A DNA stretch of 64,000 nucleotides from Taudactylus pleione (GCA_031769625.1 JAUIMM010000739.1:1677501-1741500); one strand, 5' to 3'; positions 55,969-64,000 are shown, counted from the first letter of the stretch. The notes: generated from the sequence alone by a model not told the origin. Translations and numbers: made by a program.

Positions 55969-58702
55969 CTGGCCATCCCCACATGTGATCATCCAGACCC
56001 AATCTATACAGAGCTGGCCATCCCCACATGTGATCATCCAGAGCCAATCTATACCGAGCTGGCCATCCCCACGTGTGATCATCCAGAGCCAATCTATACA
56101 GAGTTGGCCATCCCCACATGTGATCATCCAGAGCCAATCTATACAGAGCTGGCCATCCCCACGTGTGATCATCCAGAGCCAATCTATACAGAGCTGGCCA
56201 TCCCCACGTGTGATCATCCAGAGCCAATCTATACAGAGCTGGCCATCCCCACGTGTGATCATCCAGAGCCAATCTATACAGAGCTGGCCATCCCCACGTG
56301 TGATCATCCAGAGCCAGTCTATACAGAGCTGGCCATCCTCACATGTGATCATCCAGAGCCAGTCTATACAGAGCTGGCCATCCCCACATGTGATCATCCA
56401 GAGCCAATCTATAAAGAGCTGGCCATCCCCACATGTGATCATCCAGAGCCAATCTATTCAGAGCTGGCCATCCCCACATGTGATCATCCAGAGCCAATCT
56501 ATTCAGAGCTGGCCATCCCCACATGTGATCATACAAAGCCAATCTATACAGAGCTGGCCATCCCCACATGTGATCATCCAGAGCCAATCTATACAGAGCT
56601 GGCCATCCCCACATGTGATCATCCAGAGCCAATCTATACAGAGCTGGCCATCCCCACATGTGATCATCCAAAGCCAATCAATACAGAGCTGGCCATCCCC
56701 ACATGTGATCATCCAGAGCCAATCTATACCGAGCTGGCCATCCCCACATGTGATCATCCAGAACCAATCAATACCGAGCTGGCCATCCCCACATGTGATC
56801 ATCCAGAGCCAATCTATACAGAGCTGGCCATCCCCACATGTGATCATCCAGAGCCAATCTATACAGAGCTGGCCATCCTCACATGTGATCATCCAGAGCC
56901 AATCTATACCGAGCTGGCCATCCCCACATGTGATCATCCAGAGCCAATCTATACAGAGCTGGCCATCCCCACATGTGATCATCCAGACCCAATCTATACA
57001 GAGCTGACCATCCCCACATGTGATCATCCAGAGCCAGTCTATACAGAGCTGGCCATCCCCACATGTGATCATCCAGAGCCAATCTATACAGAGCTGGCCA
57101 TCCCCACATGTGATCATCCAGAGCCAATCTATACAGAGCTGGCCATCCCCACATGTGATCATCCAGAGCCAATCAATACAGAGCTGGCCATCCCCACATG
57201 TGATCATCCAGAGCCAATCTATACAGAGCTGGCCATCCCCACATGTGATCATCCAGACCCAATCTATACAGAGCTGGCCATCCCCACATGTGATCATCCA
57301 GAGCCAGTCTATACAGAGCTGGCCATCCCCACATGTGATCATCCAGAGCCAATCTATACAGAGCTGGCCATCCCCACATGTGATCATCCAGAACCAATCA
57401 ATACCGAGCTGGCCATCCCCACATGTGATCATCCAGAGCCAATCTATACAGAGCTGGCCATCCCCACATGTGATCATCCAAAGCCAATCAATACAGAGCT
57501 GGCCATCCCCACATGTGATCATCCAGAGCCAAATAATACAGAGCTGGCCATCCCCACATGTGATCATCCAGAGCCAATCTATACCGAGCTGGCCATCCCC
57601 ACATGTGATCATCCAGAACCAATCAATACCGAGCTGGCCATCCCCACATGTGATCATCCAGAGCCAATCTATACAGAGCTGGCCATCCCCACATGTGATC
57701 ATACAGAACCAATCAATACCGAGCTGGCCATCCCCACATGTGATCATCCAGACCCAATCTATACAGAGCTGGCCATCCCCACATGTGATCATCCAGAGCC
57801 AATCAATACCGAGCTGGCCATCCCCACATGTGATCATCCAGAGCCAATCTATACAGAGCTGGCCATCCCCACATGTGATCATCCAGAACCAATCAATACC
57901 GAGCTGGCCATCCCCACATGTGATCATCCAGACCCAATCTATACAGAGCTGGCCATCCCCACATGTGATCATCCAGAGCCAATCTATTCAGAGCTGGCCA
58001 TCCCCACTTGTGATCATCCAGAACCAATCAATACCGAGCTGGCCATCCCCACATGTGATCATCCAGAGCCAATCTATACAGAGCTGGCCATCCCCACATG
58101 TGATCATCCAAAGCCAATCAATACAGAGCTGGCCATCCCCACATGTAATCATCCAGAGCCAAATAATACAGAGCTGGCCATCCCCACATGTGATCATCCA
58201 GAGCCAATCTATACCGAGCTGGCCATCCCCACATGTGATCATCCAGAACCAATCAATACCGAGCTGGCCATCCCCACATGTGATCATCCAGAGCCAATCT
58301 ATACAGAGCTGGCCATCCCCACATGTGATCATCCAGAACCAATCAATACCGAGCTGGCCATCCCCACATGTGATCATCCAGAGCCAATCTATACAGAGCT
58401 GGCCATCCCCTCATGTGATCATCCAGAGCCAATCAATACCGAGCTGGCCATCCCCACATGTGATCATCCAGAGCCAATCTATACAGAGCTGGCCATCCCC
58501 ACATGTGATCATCCAGAACCAATCAATACCGAGCTGGCCATCCCCACATGTGATCATCCAGACCCAATCTATACAGAGCTGGCCATCCCCACATGTGATC
58601 ATCCAGAGCCAATCAATACAGAGCTGGCCATCCCCACATGTGATCATCCAAAGCCAATCAATACAGAGCTGGCCATCCCCACATGTGATCATCCAAAGCC
58701 AA
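55969..58702. repeat. 45-bp minisatellite array, about 61 units
   Basis: The unit is GAGCTGGCCATCCCC, ACATGTGATCATCCA, GAGCCAATCTATACA. It carries three six-base palindromes: TGGCCA, ACATGT and TGATCA. Units between about 56,070 and 56,290 mostly have CACGTG in place of CACATG. Later units alternate between ATCTATACA and ATCAATACC/ACA. As 45 bp is 15 codons, two plus and two minus frames stay open for up to 902 codons (56,104-58,812 plus). The shared openness of four frames and the absence of exon context argue for a minisatellite, not a repetitive protein. The last unit merges into unique DNA at about 58,702. Confidence 0.95.
57481..58200. repeat. 630-bp higher-order duplication in the 45-bp array
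   Basis: The rare AAATAATACA unit at 57,531 recurs at 58,161, an offset of 630 bp (14 x 45). The neighbouring AAGCCAATCAATACA unit recurs with it. Limits of the duplicated block are approximate. Confidence 0.65.
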
Positions 58703-59430
58703 GGAGTATATTTATCATGGGTGACAGCAGTTGTATAATGTATCAATCCCAGCGATACAGAACCCGACTTATAGATCTGGGGGTCCTTAATGGTGGGTGG
58801 AATAAAAAATGAACCCAGTTGCTTGTGAGATAAAACACAGACCCCAATTCAGTAGAGCTGTGTGTGACAGTCCCAATCAAAACGAAACAATGTTTAAATA
58901 GCAGCTGAAGAATAGGTGGATGGATACAAGTATCAATAGTTCATACTTATAAAATCCAATATTTATTGCTAGACATATGTTTACAATACAATAAAAATGA
59001 ACACTCAATGGCAATATGGCAATATTCAGTAGTAGACGGATAAAATTCATACCTTGAAATAATAACCTGCCGTTCAAAAAAGTCCCTTAAACACTAGAGA
59101 CGATCGTTTCAATTGCGTATGGAATCAGTCGTGACGGGATTTGCTTCCATCTGTGACTCAGACCCATAGTATGTGAGAGACTACTCCCCAGCACTGGGCT
59201 TGTGGTTACTGTGTTACTTGCCTGCCGCTTAGTGGCGAAACTAGTTTACTGCAACATAATTATTATTTGATGAAGCCTGCGGAGTTCCACCTGTCCTTGG
59301 CAATGTTTTTGCTGATCAGTATAATGTGGCCTTGGTTTGGAGTTATATAGCTTAGAAAGGAGAAAGAATTGTTTTTCCACTACTTGCAACAGGTGTGTAC
59401 ACATTTAGTGCATGCAGATGTACGCACACA
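58703..59430. other. AT-rich spacer, possible retroelement remnant
   Basis: No tandem structure is seen. On the minus strand 58,962-58,967 reads AATAAA, next to further AT-rich tracts. The stretch 59,230-59,290 has GGCGAAACTAG followed by TTTGATGAAG, reminiscent of motifs in amphibian interspersed repeats but in an order that does not make a ribozyme. The last 20 or so bases before 59,431 (GCAGATGTACGCACACA) are one unit of the 23-bp minisatellite found further right. No gene is supported. Confidence 0.45.
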
Positions 59431-59829
59431 GGGCCTGATTCAGAGCCGGACGCTCTTTGAGAGCGCTCGTTCTGAATCAGGGCGTCCCTTTTTTTTTTTT
59501 AAAGACGGCCTTCTGGCCGCTCGCATAGCTGTGGGTGACCACCCACAGCTTATGTGAGCGGCCAGGTGATGGTCGCGATGGTCTTGACGAGACCCTTGTG
59601 GTAGGGTCTCGTGGCCGCAAGCCCCAGTGGACTTCCTGCTCTAATAGAGCAGGAAGCCCACCTACTGACAACACAAGTGAAGTCAGTAGGGCCGCCTACA
59701 AACGGCAGGCGTTCCTTCGGGAATGCCTCCGTTTGTGTAGCCACCCCCCCGCCCACAAAACGGGGCGAGCTGTCAATCAACATCGACAGCCGTCCCTTTT
59801 GTAGTGAGTCCATCGATCCGCTTGCTTCA
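59431..59829 (+). mobile_element. Fold-back MITE FB2
   Basis: It begins GGGCCTGATTCAGAG and is collinear with FB1. The left terminus is itself a hairpin (GCCTGATTCAGA pairs with TCTGAATCAGGG at about 59,471-59,482), followed by a T tract. Hairpins in order: TGGCCGCTC...GAGCGGCCA at 59,514-59,564; CGAGACCCT/AGGGTCTCG at 59,588-59,611; CTTCCTGCTCT-AAT-AGAGCAGGAAG at 59,632-59,656; a decayed copy of FB1's 32-bp palindrome at about 59,662-59,689; an ACAAACGG/CCGTTTGT stem with TTCG loop at about 59,698-59,735; and GCTGTCAA/GACAGC near 59,769-59,790. The right terminus is degraded (CTTGCTTCAGGC). ACACA flanks both sides, which is ambiguous as a target duplication because the flank is a CA-rich minisatellite. 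Confidence 0.75.
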
Positions 59830-60755
59830 GGCACACAGACACAGCAGATGTACATACACAGACCCAGCAGATGTACACACACAGACACAGCAGATGTACG
59901 CACACAGACCCAGCAGATGTACGCACACAGACACAGCAGATGTACACACACAGACACAGCAGATGTACACACACAGACCCAGCAGATGTACACACACACA
60001 CACAGCAGATGTACATACACAGACACAGCAGATGTACATACACAGACACAGCAGATGTACACACACAGACACAGCAGATGTACACACACAGACACAGCAG
60101 ATGTACACACACAGACACAGCAGATGTACATACACAGACACAGCAGATGTACATACACAGACACAGCAGATGTACACACACAGACACAACAGATGTACAC
60201 ACACAGACACAGCAGATCTACACACACAGACACAGCAGATGTACACACACAGACACAGCAGATGTACGCACACAGACACAGCAGATGTACACACACAGAC
60301 CCAGCAGATGTACACACACAGACCCAGCAGATGTACACACACATACACAGCAGATGTACACACACATACACAGCAGATGTACACACACATACACAGCAGA
60401 TGTACGCACACAGACCCCGCAGATGTACGCACACAGACACAGCAGATGTACACACACAGACACAGCAGATGTACACACACATACACAGCAGATGTACACA
60501 CACAGACACAGCAGATGTACACACACAGACACAGCAGATGTACATACACAGACCCAGCAGATGTACACACACAGACACAGCAGATGTACACACACAGACA
60601 CAGCAGATGTTCGCACACAGACACAGCAGATGTACATACACAGACCCAGCAGATGTACACACACAGACATAGCAGATGTACACACAGACCCAGCAGATGT
60701 ACACACACAGACACAGCAGATGTACACACACAGACACAGCAGATGTACGCACACA
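59830..60755. repeat. 23-bp minisatellite array, about 40 units
   Basis: The unit is GTACACACACAGACACAGCAGAT when aligned from GTAC (23 bases: GTACACACAC, AGACACAGCA, GAT). Variants include GTACGCAC, GTACATAC, AGACCCAGCAG and one shortened unit near 60,680. All three plus frames and the minus frames lack stops, so overlapping frames of 300-400 codons arise. They rotate through the same low-complexity peptide and are not genes. It is bordered by FB2 on the left and FB3 on the right. Confidence 0.95.
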
Positions 60756-61146
60756 GGGCCTGATTCAGAGCCGTTCGTAAGAGGCCGCTCGTTCGTTCCT
60801 ACCGATGTTTGCACAACTGCGCATGCGTACGGATTTAATACGTATGCGCGAACCAGTCAGTGCGGCCGAAAATCGTGTGCTCGCTAAATAGCGAATGCCT
60901 GCTATTTTGAGTGACAGAATGAGGCGTTTGTGGGTGGTAACAGGGGAAGGTGCTTGAAAACGGGAAGTGGAGATCCGAACGCAGGCGTGCTTAAAGGTCA
61001 AAACGGGCGTTTTAAGGGTGTGCATAATTAATACAGCAGCGTCATTGACCACGTCACTTGGTTGTTTTATAGTCAGAACTGCTCGCATGATTGTGGTAGG
61101 TCACCCACAGCTATGCGAGCGGCCAGTACCCGCTCTAAAAAAGAGA
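60756..61146 (-). mobile_element. Fold-back MITE FB3, truncated
   Basis: It starts GGGCCTGATTCAGAGCC at the 23-bp unit boundary. Near its right end CACCCACAGCTATGCGAGCG, then GGCCAG and CCGCTCTAAAAAAGAG, is the reverse complement of the left interior of FB1/FB2 (T tract, GGCC, GCGAGC, GCTGTGGGT), so it lies in the opposite orientation. The terminal repeat expected on the right is missing; sequence passes straight from the A tract into a minisatellite unit. The middle is different from FB1/FB2 and contains GCGCATGCGTA pairing with TACGTATGCGC (about 60,820-60,850). No transposase is encoded. Confidence 0.6.
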
Positions 61147-61165
61147 AGCAGATGTACGCACACGG
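61147..61165. repeat. Single 23-bp minisatellite unit between FB3 and FB4
   Basis: GCAGATGTACGCACACGG is one slightly changed unit of the 59,830-60,755 array. It shows that FB3 and FB4 sit inside, or were duplicated with, the same tandem array. Confidence 0.8.
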
Positions 61166-61646
61166 GGGCTGATTCAGACCCGCTTGCGAGTGAAGTACGC
61201 TCGCAAGCGGGTCGATGGTGCCGAATTGCGCATGCGCACGACGGAGGGAGCTCCGCCGTGCGCATGCGTGAGACCCGAATAACGACGGCCAAGCCGTCGT
61301 TATGGGTCTCGCACCAAAGGGGGCGTGCTGTCGTTGGTGAACGCCTACCGTCTGAGTCCCGCCTCACTGACATTAGTAGTGATGTCAGTGGGAGTGATTT
61401 TGGCTCTGATAGAGCCAAAATCACTCCAGGGCTTGCGGTCACCGAGACCCTAACGCAGGGTTTCGTCGCAAGCCCGATGGTCGCGATGGTCTTGACCATC
61501 GCGACAATCATCATGGACGCTCGCTATAGTTGTGGGTGGTAACCCACAGCTATGCGAGCGTCCATGAGGCCGCTCCAAGTTGAGGGAGGAGAGCCCTGAT
61601 TCAGAGCGAGCGCTCTGGTCAGAGCGTTCGGCTCTGAATCAGGCCC
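61166..61646 (-). mobile_element. Fold-back MITE FB4, nine consecutive hairpins
   Basis: Termini are GGGCTGATTCAGA and, inverted, GGGCCTGATTCAGAGC. The element is filled with hairpins: 61,177-61,213 (14-bp perfect stem); 61,229-61,268 (17 bp, one mismatch, around GCGCATGCGCA); 61,270-61,310; 61,365-61,390; 61,391-61,427 (17-bp perfect stem, GAT loop); 61,429-61,475 (two nested stems); 61,480-61,505 (12-bp perfect stem, TT loop); 61,512-61,566 (about 25 bp); 61,594-61,646 (terminal). Read in reverse it is collinear with FB1: terminal hairpin, GCTGTGGGT stem, GATGGTCGC stem, GGGCTTGCG stem, CTCT-loop-AGAG stem, TGACAT stem, CCCGCTTGCGAG stem. No open frame of transposase type is present. Confidence 0.8.
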
Positions 61647-62234
61647 ACAGACCCATCAGATGTACGCACACAGCAGATGTATGTATACAGACAAAGCAGC
61701 GGCATTAGCGTACAGTTCTGAATCAGACCCATAGTATCAGCAGCTTGATAACTCCAATGTAGGCTGAAGGCCTCAATTCCAGTAGATCAGAAAACCTGCA
61801 GTGTGCATAAGCAGAGCCACAACTCTCGTGAGATGTACAGTATGTCTGTCTGCAACAGCAGCTTACAGTATGCACCTGGATTACACAGACAAGCGTCACA
61901 TCCCGCAGTGCCAGATTAATGTCCATATGGGCCTGGAGCTGAAATTTATAATGGGCGTATTCTGTGCCGCGGCAGAGGGTGTGACAAGTGCCCATAGCAG
62001 TGTGACTGGTAATGTGGGGTCATGACTAGTGCGGTGTGGTTGGGGATTTACATAGGGGTGTAGCCTGGGGAGCGCTCTCTTAGGACGCTCCAGGCTGTGC
62101 TGCATTTCCAGGTGCTGCGGTGACCTCAGCACCTCTGCGCAACAGCATGACGATATGCACTTAGGAGGCACGGGGCCAGCACAGGGCGCTCCGGAGCCAG
62201 CTCTGCTACGCCGCTGCCTGTGCATGTGTAGGCT
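61647..62234. other. Minisatellite remnants, then featureless spacer
   Basis: 61,647-61,700 holds two or three decayed 23-bp units (CATCAGATGTACGCACACAG, CAGATGTATGTATACAG). The remainder, to 62,234, has no repeat or gene that I recognise. An overlapping pair of short frames (61,801-62,025 plus and 61,896-62,249 minus) has no domain signal. Confidence 0.5.
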
Positions 62235-62594
62235 GGCACTCCTGTGCAAAGTATAGTGCTATGGCGTCTGGTGCCCTCCTAATTACCATGTAGCTGTCAT
62301 ATGGACGGCACTCCTGTGCAAAGTATAGTGCTATGGCATCTGGTGCCCTCCTAATTACCATGTAGCTGTCATATGGACGGCACTCCTGTGCAAAGTATAG
62401 TGCTATGGCGTCTGGTGCCCTCCAAATTACCATGTAGCTGTCATATGGACGGCACTCCTGTGCAAAGTATAGTGCTATGGCGTCTGGTGCCCTCCTAATT
62501 ACCATGTAGCTGTCATATGGACGGCACTCCTGTGCAAAGTATAGTGCTATGGCGTCTGGTGCCCTCCTAATTACCATGTAGCTGTCATATGGAC
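62235..62594. repeat. 72-bp tandem repeat, five units
   Basis: Units start at 62,235, 62,307, 62,379, 62,451 and 62,523. Each begins GGCACTCCTGTGCAAAGTAT, passes through GGTGCCCTCCTAATTACCAT and ends GTCATATGGAC. Units differ by one or two bases (GCGTC/GCATC; CTCCTAA/CTCCAAA). Because 72 is 24 codons, a minus frame of 138 codons stays open across it; this is a by-product of the period. Confidence 0.95.
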
Positions 62595-62767
62595 GGCACT
62601 CTGGATGGCTTGTATAAAACACACTAAAATTCCATTTACATTATCAACATTTCTGAACTTGTATTCGTCCTGTCAGTAATCCTGATGAAAGAATGAATGC
62701 AGGTTCTGAAATGTTGATAACTTAAACAGATCTTTAGTGTGTTTTATACAAGCCATCCAGAGTGCCG
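62594..62767. mobile_element. Snap-back element with 35-bp perfect terminal inverted repeats
   Basis: 62,594-62,628 and 62,733-62,767 are perfect reverse complements (outer end CGGCACTCTGGATGGC, inner end ACACACTAAA). An inner arm pair, TTATCAACATTTCTGAAC at 62,641 and GTTCTGAAATGTTGATAA at 62,703, is complementary with one mismatch, so most of the 174 bp folds on itself. It abuts the last 72-bp unit, sharing CGGCACT with it. No target duplication is seen. Superfamily unknown. Confidence 0.75.
62682..62716 (+). ncRNA. Degenerate hammerhead-ribozyme-like core
   Basis: CTGATGA at 62,682-62,688 is followed 19 bases later by GAAATGTTG at 62,708-62,716. These are the two conserved strands of a hammerhead core (CUGAUGA and GAAA). 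Minimal type I hammerheads in Penelope-like retroelements typically have GAAACGTTGTC here, so this copy would have lost the CpG and the cleavage-site C. The spacer could form a short stem (AGAA/TTCT) with one bulged A. Stem I pairing is poor, so it is probably inactive or a chance resemblance. Confidence 0.3.
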
Positions 62768-63120
62768 CCCAAAAAGCGCCTTGCCCTCCTGAAGGAAGGC
62801 AAAAAGCGCCATGCCCTCACAGCCTGCGGGTGCCGTCTTCACCCGCGGGTCATCTCTACTCTCTGTCAGCAGCACTTGGGGGCTGCCCGGCGTGTCCGTA
62901 AGTTCCGGGCACGCCCCCAAGAGTGACGACCAGGTGACGTGTATTATAGGCACACCCCTTTTCAATTGCCACGCCCCCTTTCGGGAGCGCGTTCGGCGCG
63001 CGCGTAAGTGCTTTCCCTAGCTCCGGCACCCTGCCTGCCACCGGAGCTAGAGTGAACATAGCGTGAATATAGAGAGAGAGAGATAAAGCAGAGCTCGACA
63101 AATATGTCTAACATCTAGTA
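62768..63120. other. CpG-rich sequence with two hairpins and a GA tract
   Basis: AAAAAGCGCC followed by TTGCCCTC or ATGCCCTC occurs twice near 62,772-62,818. CTTGGGGGCTGCCCGG at 62,875-62,890 pairs with CCGGGCACGCCCCCAAG at 62,905-62,921 with one gap. CTAGCTCCGG at 63,017-63,026 pairs perfectly with CCGGAGCTAG at 63,041-63,050. A short (GA)n tract follows at about 63,069-63,083. It looks like mobile-element or repeat DNA; no gene is supported. Confidence 0.5.
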
Positions 63121-63261
63121 GCCAGCTTAAAAGTATAGGAGCCAGACCATCGTCCCAAACCAAAACCTTTTACACTACCCTACATTCTTGGGGTGGCCAC
63201 CTATTTGCCTTTTAGTGACCTGGTCACTCAAACCTATTTTGGGGGGCAGATACCTTATATT

Positions 63262-63351
63262 GGGCCTAATGCCCTCTATGTAGCCCGGGCCTTGTGCCCA
63301 CCTATATGCACACAGGCCTATTGCCTGATTTACCCCACGGGCCTAGTGCCC
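63262..63351. repeat. Four evenly spaced GGGCCT-N2-GCCC-type dyads
   Basis: GGGCCTAATGCCC (63,262), GGGCCTTGTGCCC (63,287), AGGCCTATTGCCT (63,314) and GGGCCTAGTGCCC (63,339) are imperfect 13-bp dyads. They are spaced 25, 27 and 25 bp apart, while the DNA between them is not obviously repeated. They may be remnants of a short tandem repeat. Confidence 0.6.
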
Positions 63352-63439
63352 GACAACTCTGGTGGTCTAGGAAGGGGTTAATAGTAGGCCTCACAGAGGT
63401 GGGGGGGGCTTCATTAGCTCTTTCACTTTCCACCCCCGC

Positions 63440-64000
63440 AGTCCTCCGGTCCTCAGCCGCATTCTTCTGCAGCTGGCCCGTCCTCGCCAGCGGTGCCGCC
63501 TCTTCTTTTCTTCTTTCAGCCGGCGCCTTCTGTCTTCTCCTTTGTTAACACCGTCTTCTGGCCTCTTCCGCGGCCGCCGGAACACTACTCTCTGCTTTGG
63601 GAGATCTTGTCTCCTCCCCCTCCGAACTGCTCTTTTCTGCTCAGCGGCATCTAATACAAGACTTCGCGAGTGGGTGGGACTATGACGCGGCAAGCCGTGA
63701 TTGGCTCGTCACGTCTGCCTCCTGCTGGCTGCTGGACCAGAGCCAAACACCCGCCGCTGTATCAAGGCAATCGGGTGACGGGCTACAGTAAGCCCACAAC
63801 CGGAGCGAAGTCCTGCCCGCCACCACTTTACTGCTGGCGCTGGTGGAAAGGACCAGGCGATCCCTTCACCAGGTACCAGCTGCTTCTGCTTACCTTGCGC
63901 TGGGAGCAGAAACAGCATCCCAGTGCCGGGCAGGGATGTGTCCCGCGGGGGACACATCTCCTCCTCCTAGCCCAGCAGCTGTGCCGATGTTGGGATCAGC
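63440..64000. other. CpG-rich right end, possible CpG island or GC-rich repeat
   Basis: Base composition shifts to C/T-rich then GC-rich with frequent CpG, unlike most of the window. A pyrimidine-rich stretch runs about 63,460-63,640. A 100-codon minus frame (63,391-63,693) is rich in Arg and Lys only because of this composition. No start-exon or splice structure can be shown inside the window. Confidence 0.4.
63683..63714. promoter_or_regulatory. Inverted CCAAT box flanked by CRE-like half sites
   Basis: ATTGGCT at 63,700-63,706 is an inverted CCAAT box (AGCCAAT). It lies between TGACGC at 63,683 and CGTCACGT at 63,707-63,714. A further TGACGG lies near 63,775. NF-Y and CREB/ATF sites of this kind are common in CpG-island promoters, but the same pattern occurs in GC-rich repeats. 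No transcript is visible, so the promoter reading is tentative. Confidence 0.25.

Noticed and set aside
56104..58812. A 902-codon plus frame encoding a 15-residue repeat
   Set aside because: The 45-bp unit also keeps another plus frame and two minus frames open, and the ends show no coding features. It reads as a minisatellite, not a structural protein.
59230..59290. GAAAC followed by TGATGAAG as a hammerhead ribozyme
   Set aside because: The order is wrong: CUGAUGA must precede GAAA in a single hammerhead, the first base is T not C, and no stems pair.
59550..60887. Overlapping 300-400-codon frames rich in His/Thr/Gln or Cys/Val
   Set aside because: The 23-bp unit has no stops in these frames. 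The peptides are the same low-complexity rotation, and they run into fold-back elements on both sides.
62235..62594. Relationship between the 72-bp repeat and the 67-bp satellite (both contain CACTCCT and GTATA)
   Set aside because: The shared words are short and the remaining sequence does not align, so chance is sufficient.
63391..63693. Minus-strand 100-codon Arg/Lys-rich frame as a nuclear protein
   Set aside because: The composition simply mirrors the pyrimidine-rich plus strand, with no domain and no upstream or downstream exon context.

Overview
This window looks like non-coding, repeat-dominated vertebrate nuclear DNA, and I support no protein-coding gene, tRNA, rRNA or CRISPR array in it. 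About 88% is tandem repeat, in seven families with monomers of 67, 51, 88, 27, 45, 23 and 72 bp. Most of the rest is interspersed or fold-back DNA. The AT-rich poly(A)-like tail, the MITE-like fold-back elements ending in GGGCCTGATTCAGA, the GCGCATGCGCA motifs and the CpG-decay pattern suggest an amphibian, probably an anuran. That assignment is inference and I hold it loosely.

Layout, left to right. 1-350 is flank. 351-39165 is one satellite of about 580 monomers of 67 bp, with a 55-bp deletion variant and higher-order blocks. 39166-39849 is non-repetitive spacer. 39850-52832 is a 51-bp minisatellite of about 254 units with a 4,031-bp higher-order periodicity. 52833-55968 is mixed spacer holding four 88-bp units, four 27-bp units that each carry a CCAAT box, and fold-back element FB1. 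55969-58702 is a 45-bp minisatellite of about 61 units. 58703-59430 is spacer. 59431-61646 is a mosaic of three fold-back elements (FB2, FB3, FB4) separated by a 23-bp minisatellite. 62235-62594 holds five 72-bp units. 62594-62767 is a snap-back inverted repeat with a degenerate hammerhead-like core. 62768-64000 is CpG-rich DNA with hairpins, four evenly spaced dyads and one promoter-like site cluster, and might precede a gene lying to the right.

The long open frames here, some over 1,000 codons on both strands, follow from arrays whose monomer length is a multiple of three (51, 45, 72 bp) or whose monomer lacks stops in every rotation (23 bp). They are not read as genes. The most unusual structure is the fold-back family: each member is a string of adjacent hairpins in a conserved order, and at least one stem has changed its sequence between copies while staying fully paired.
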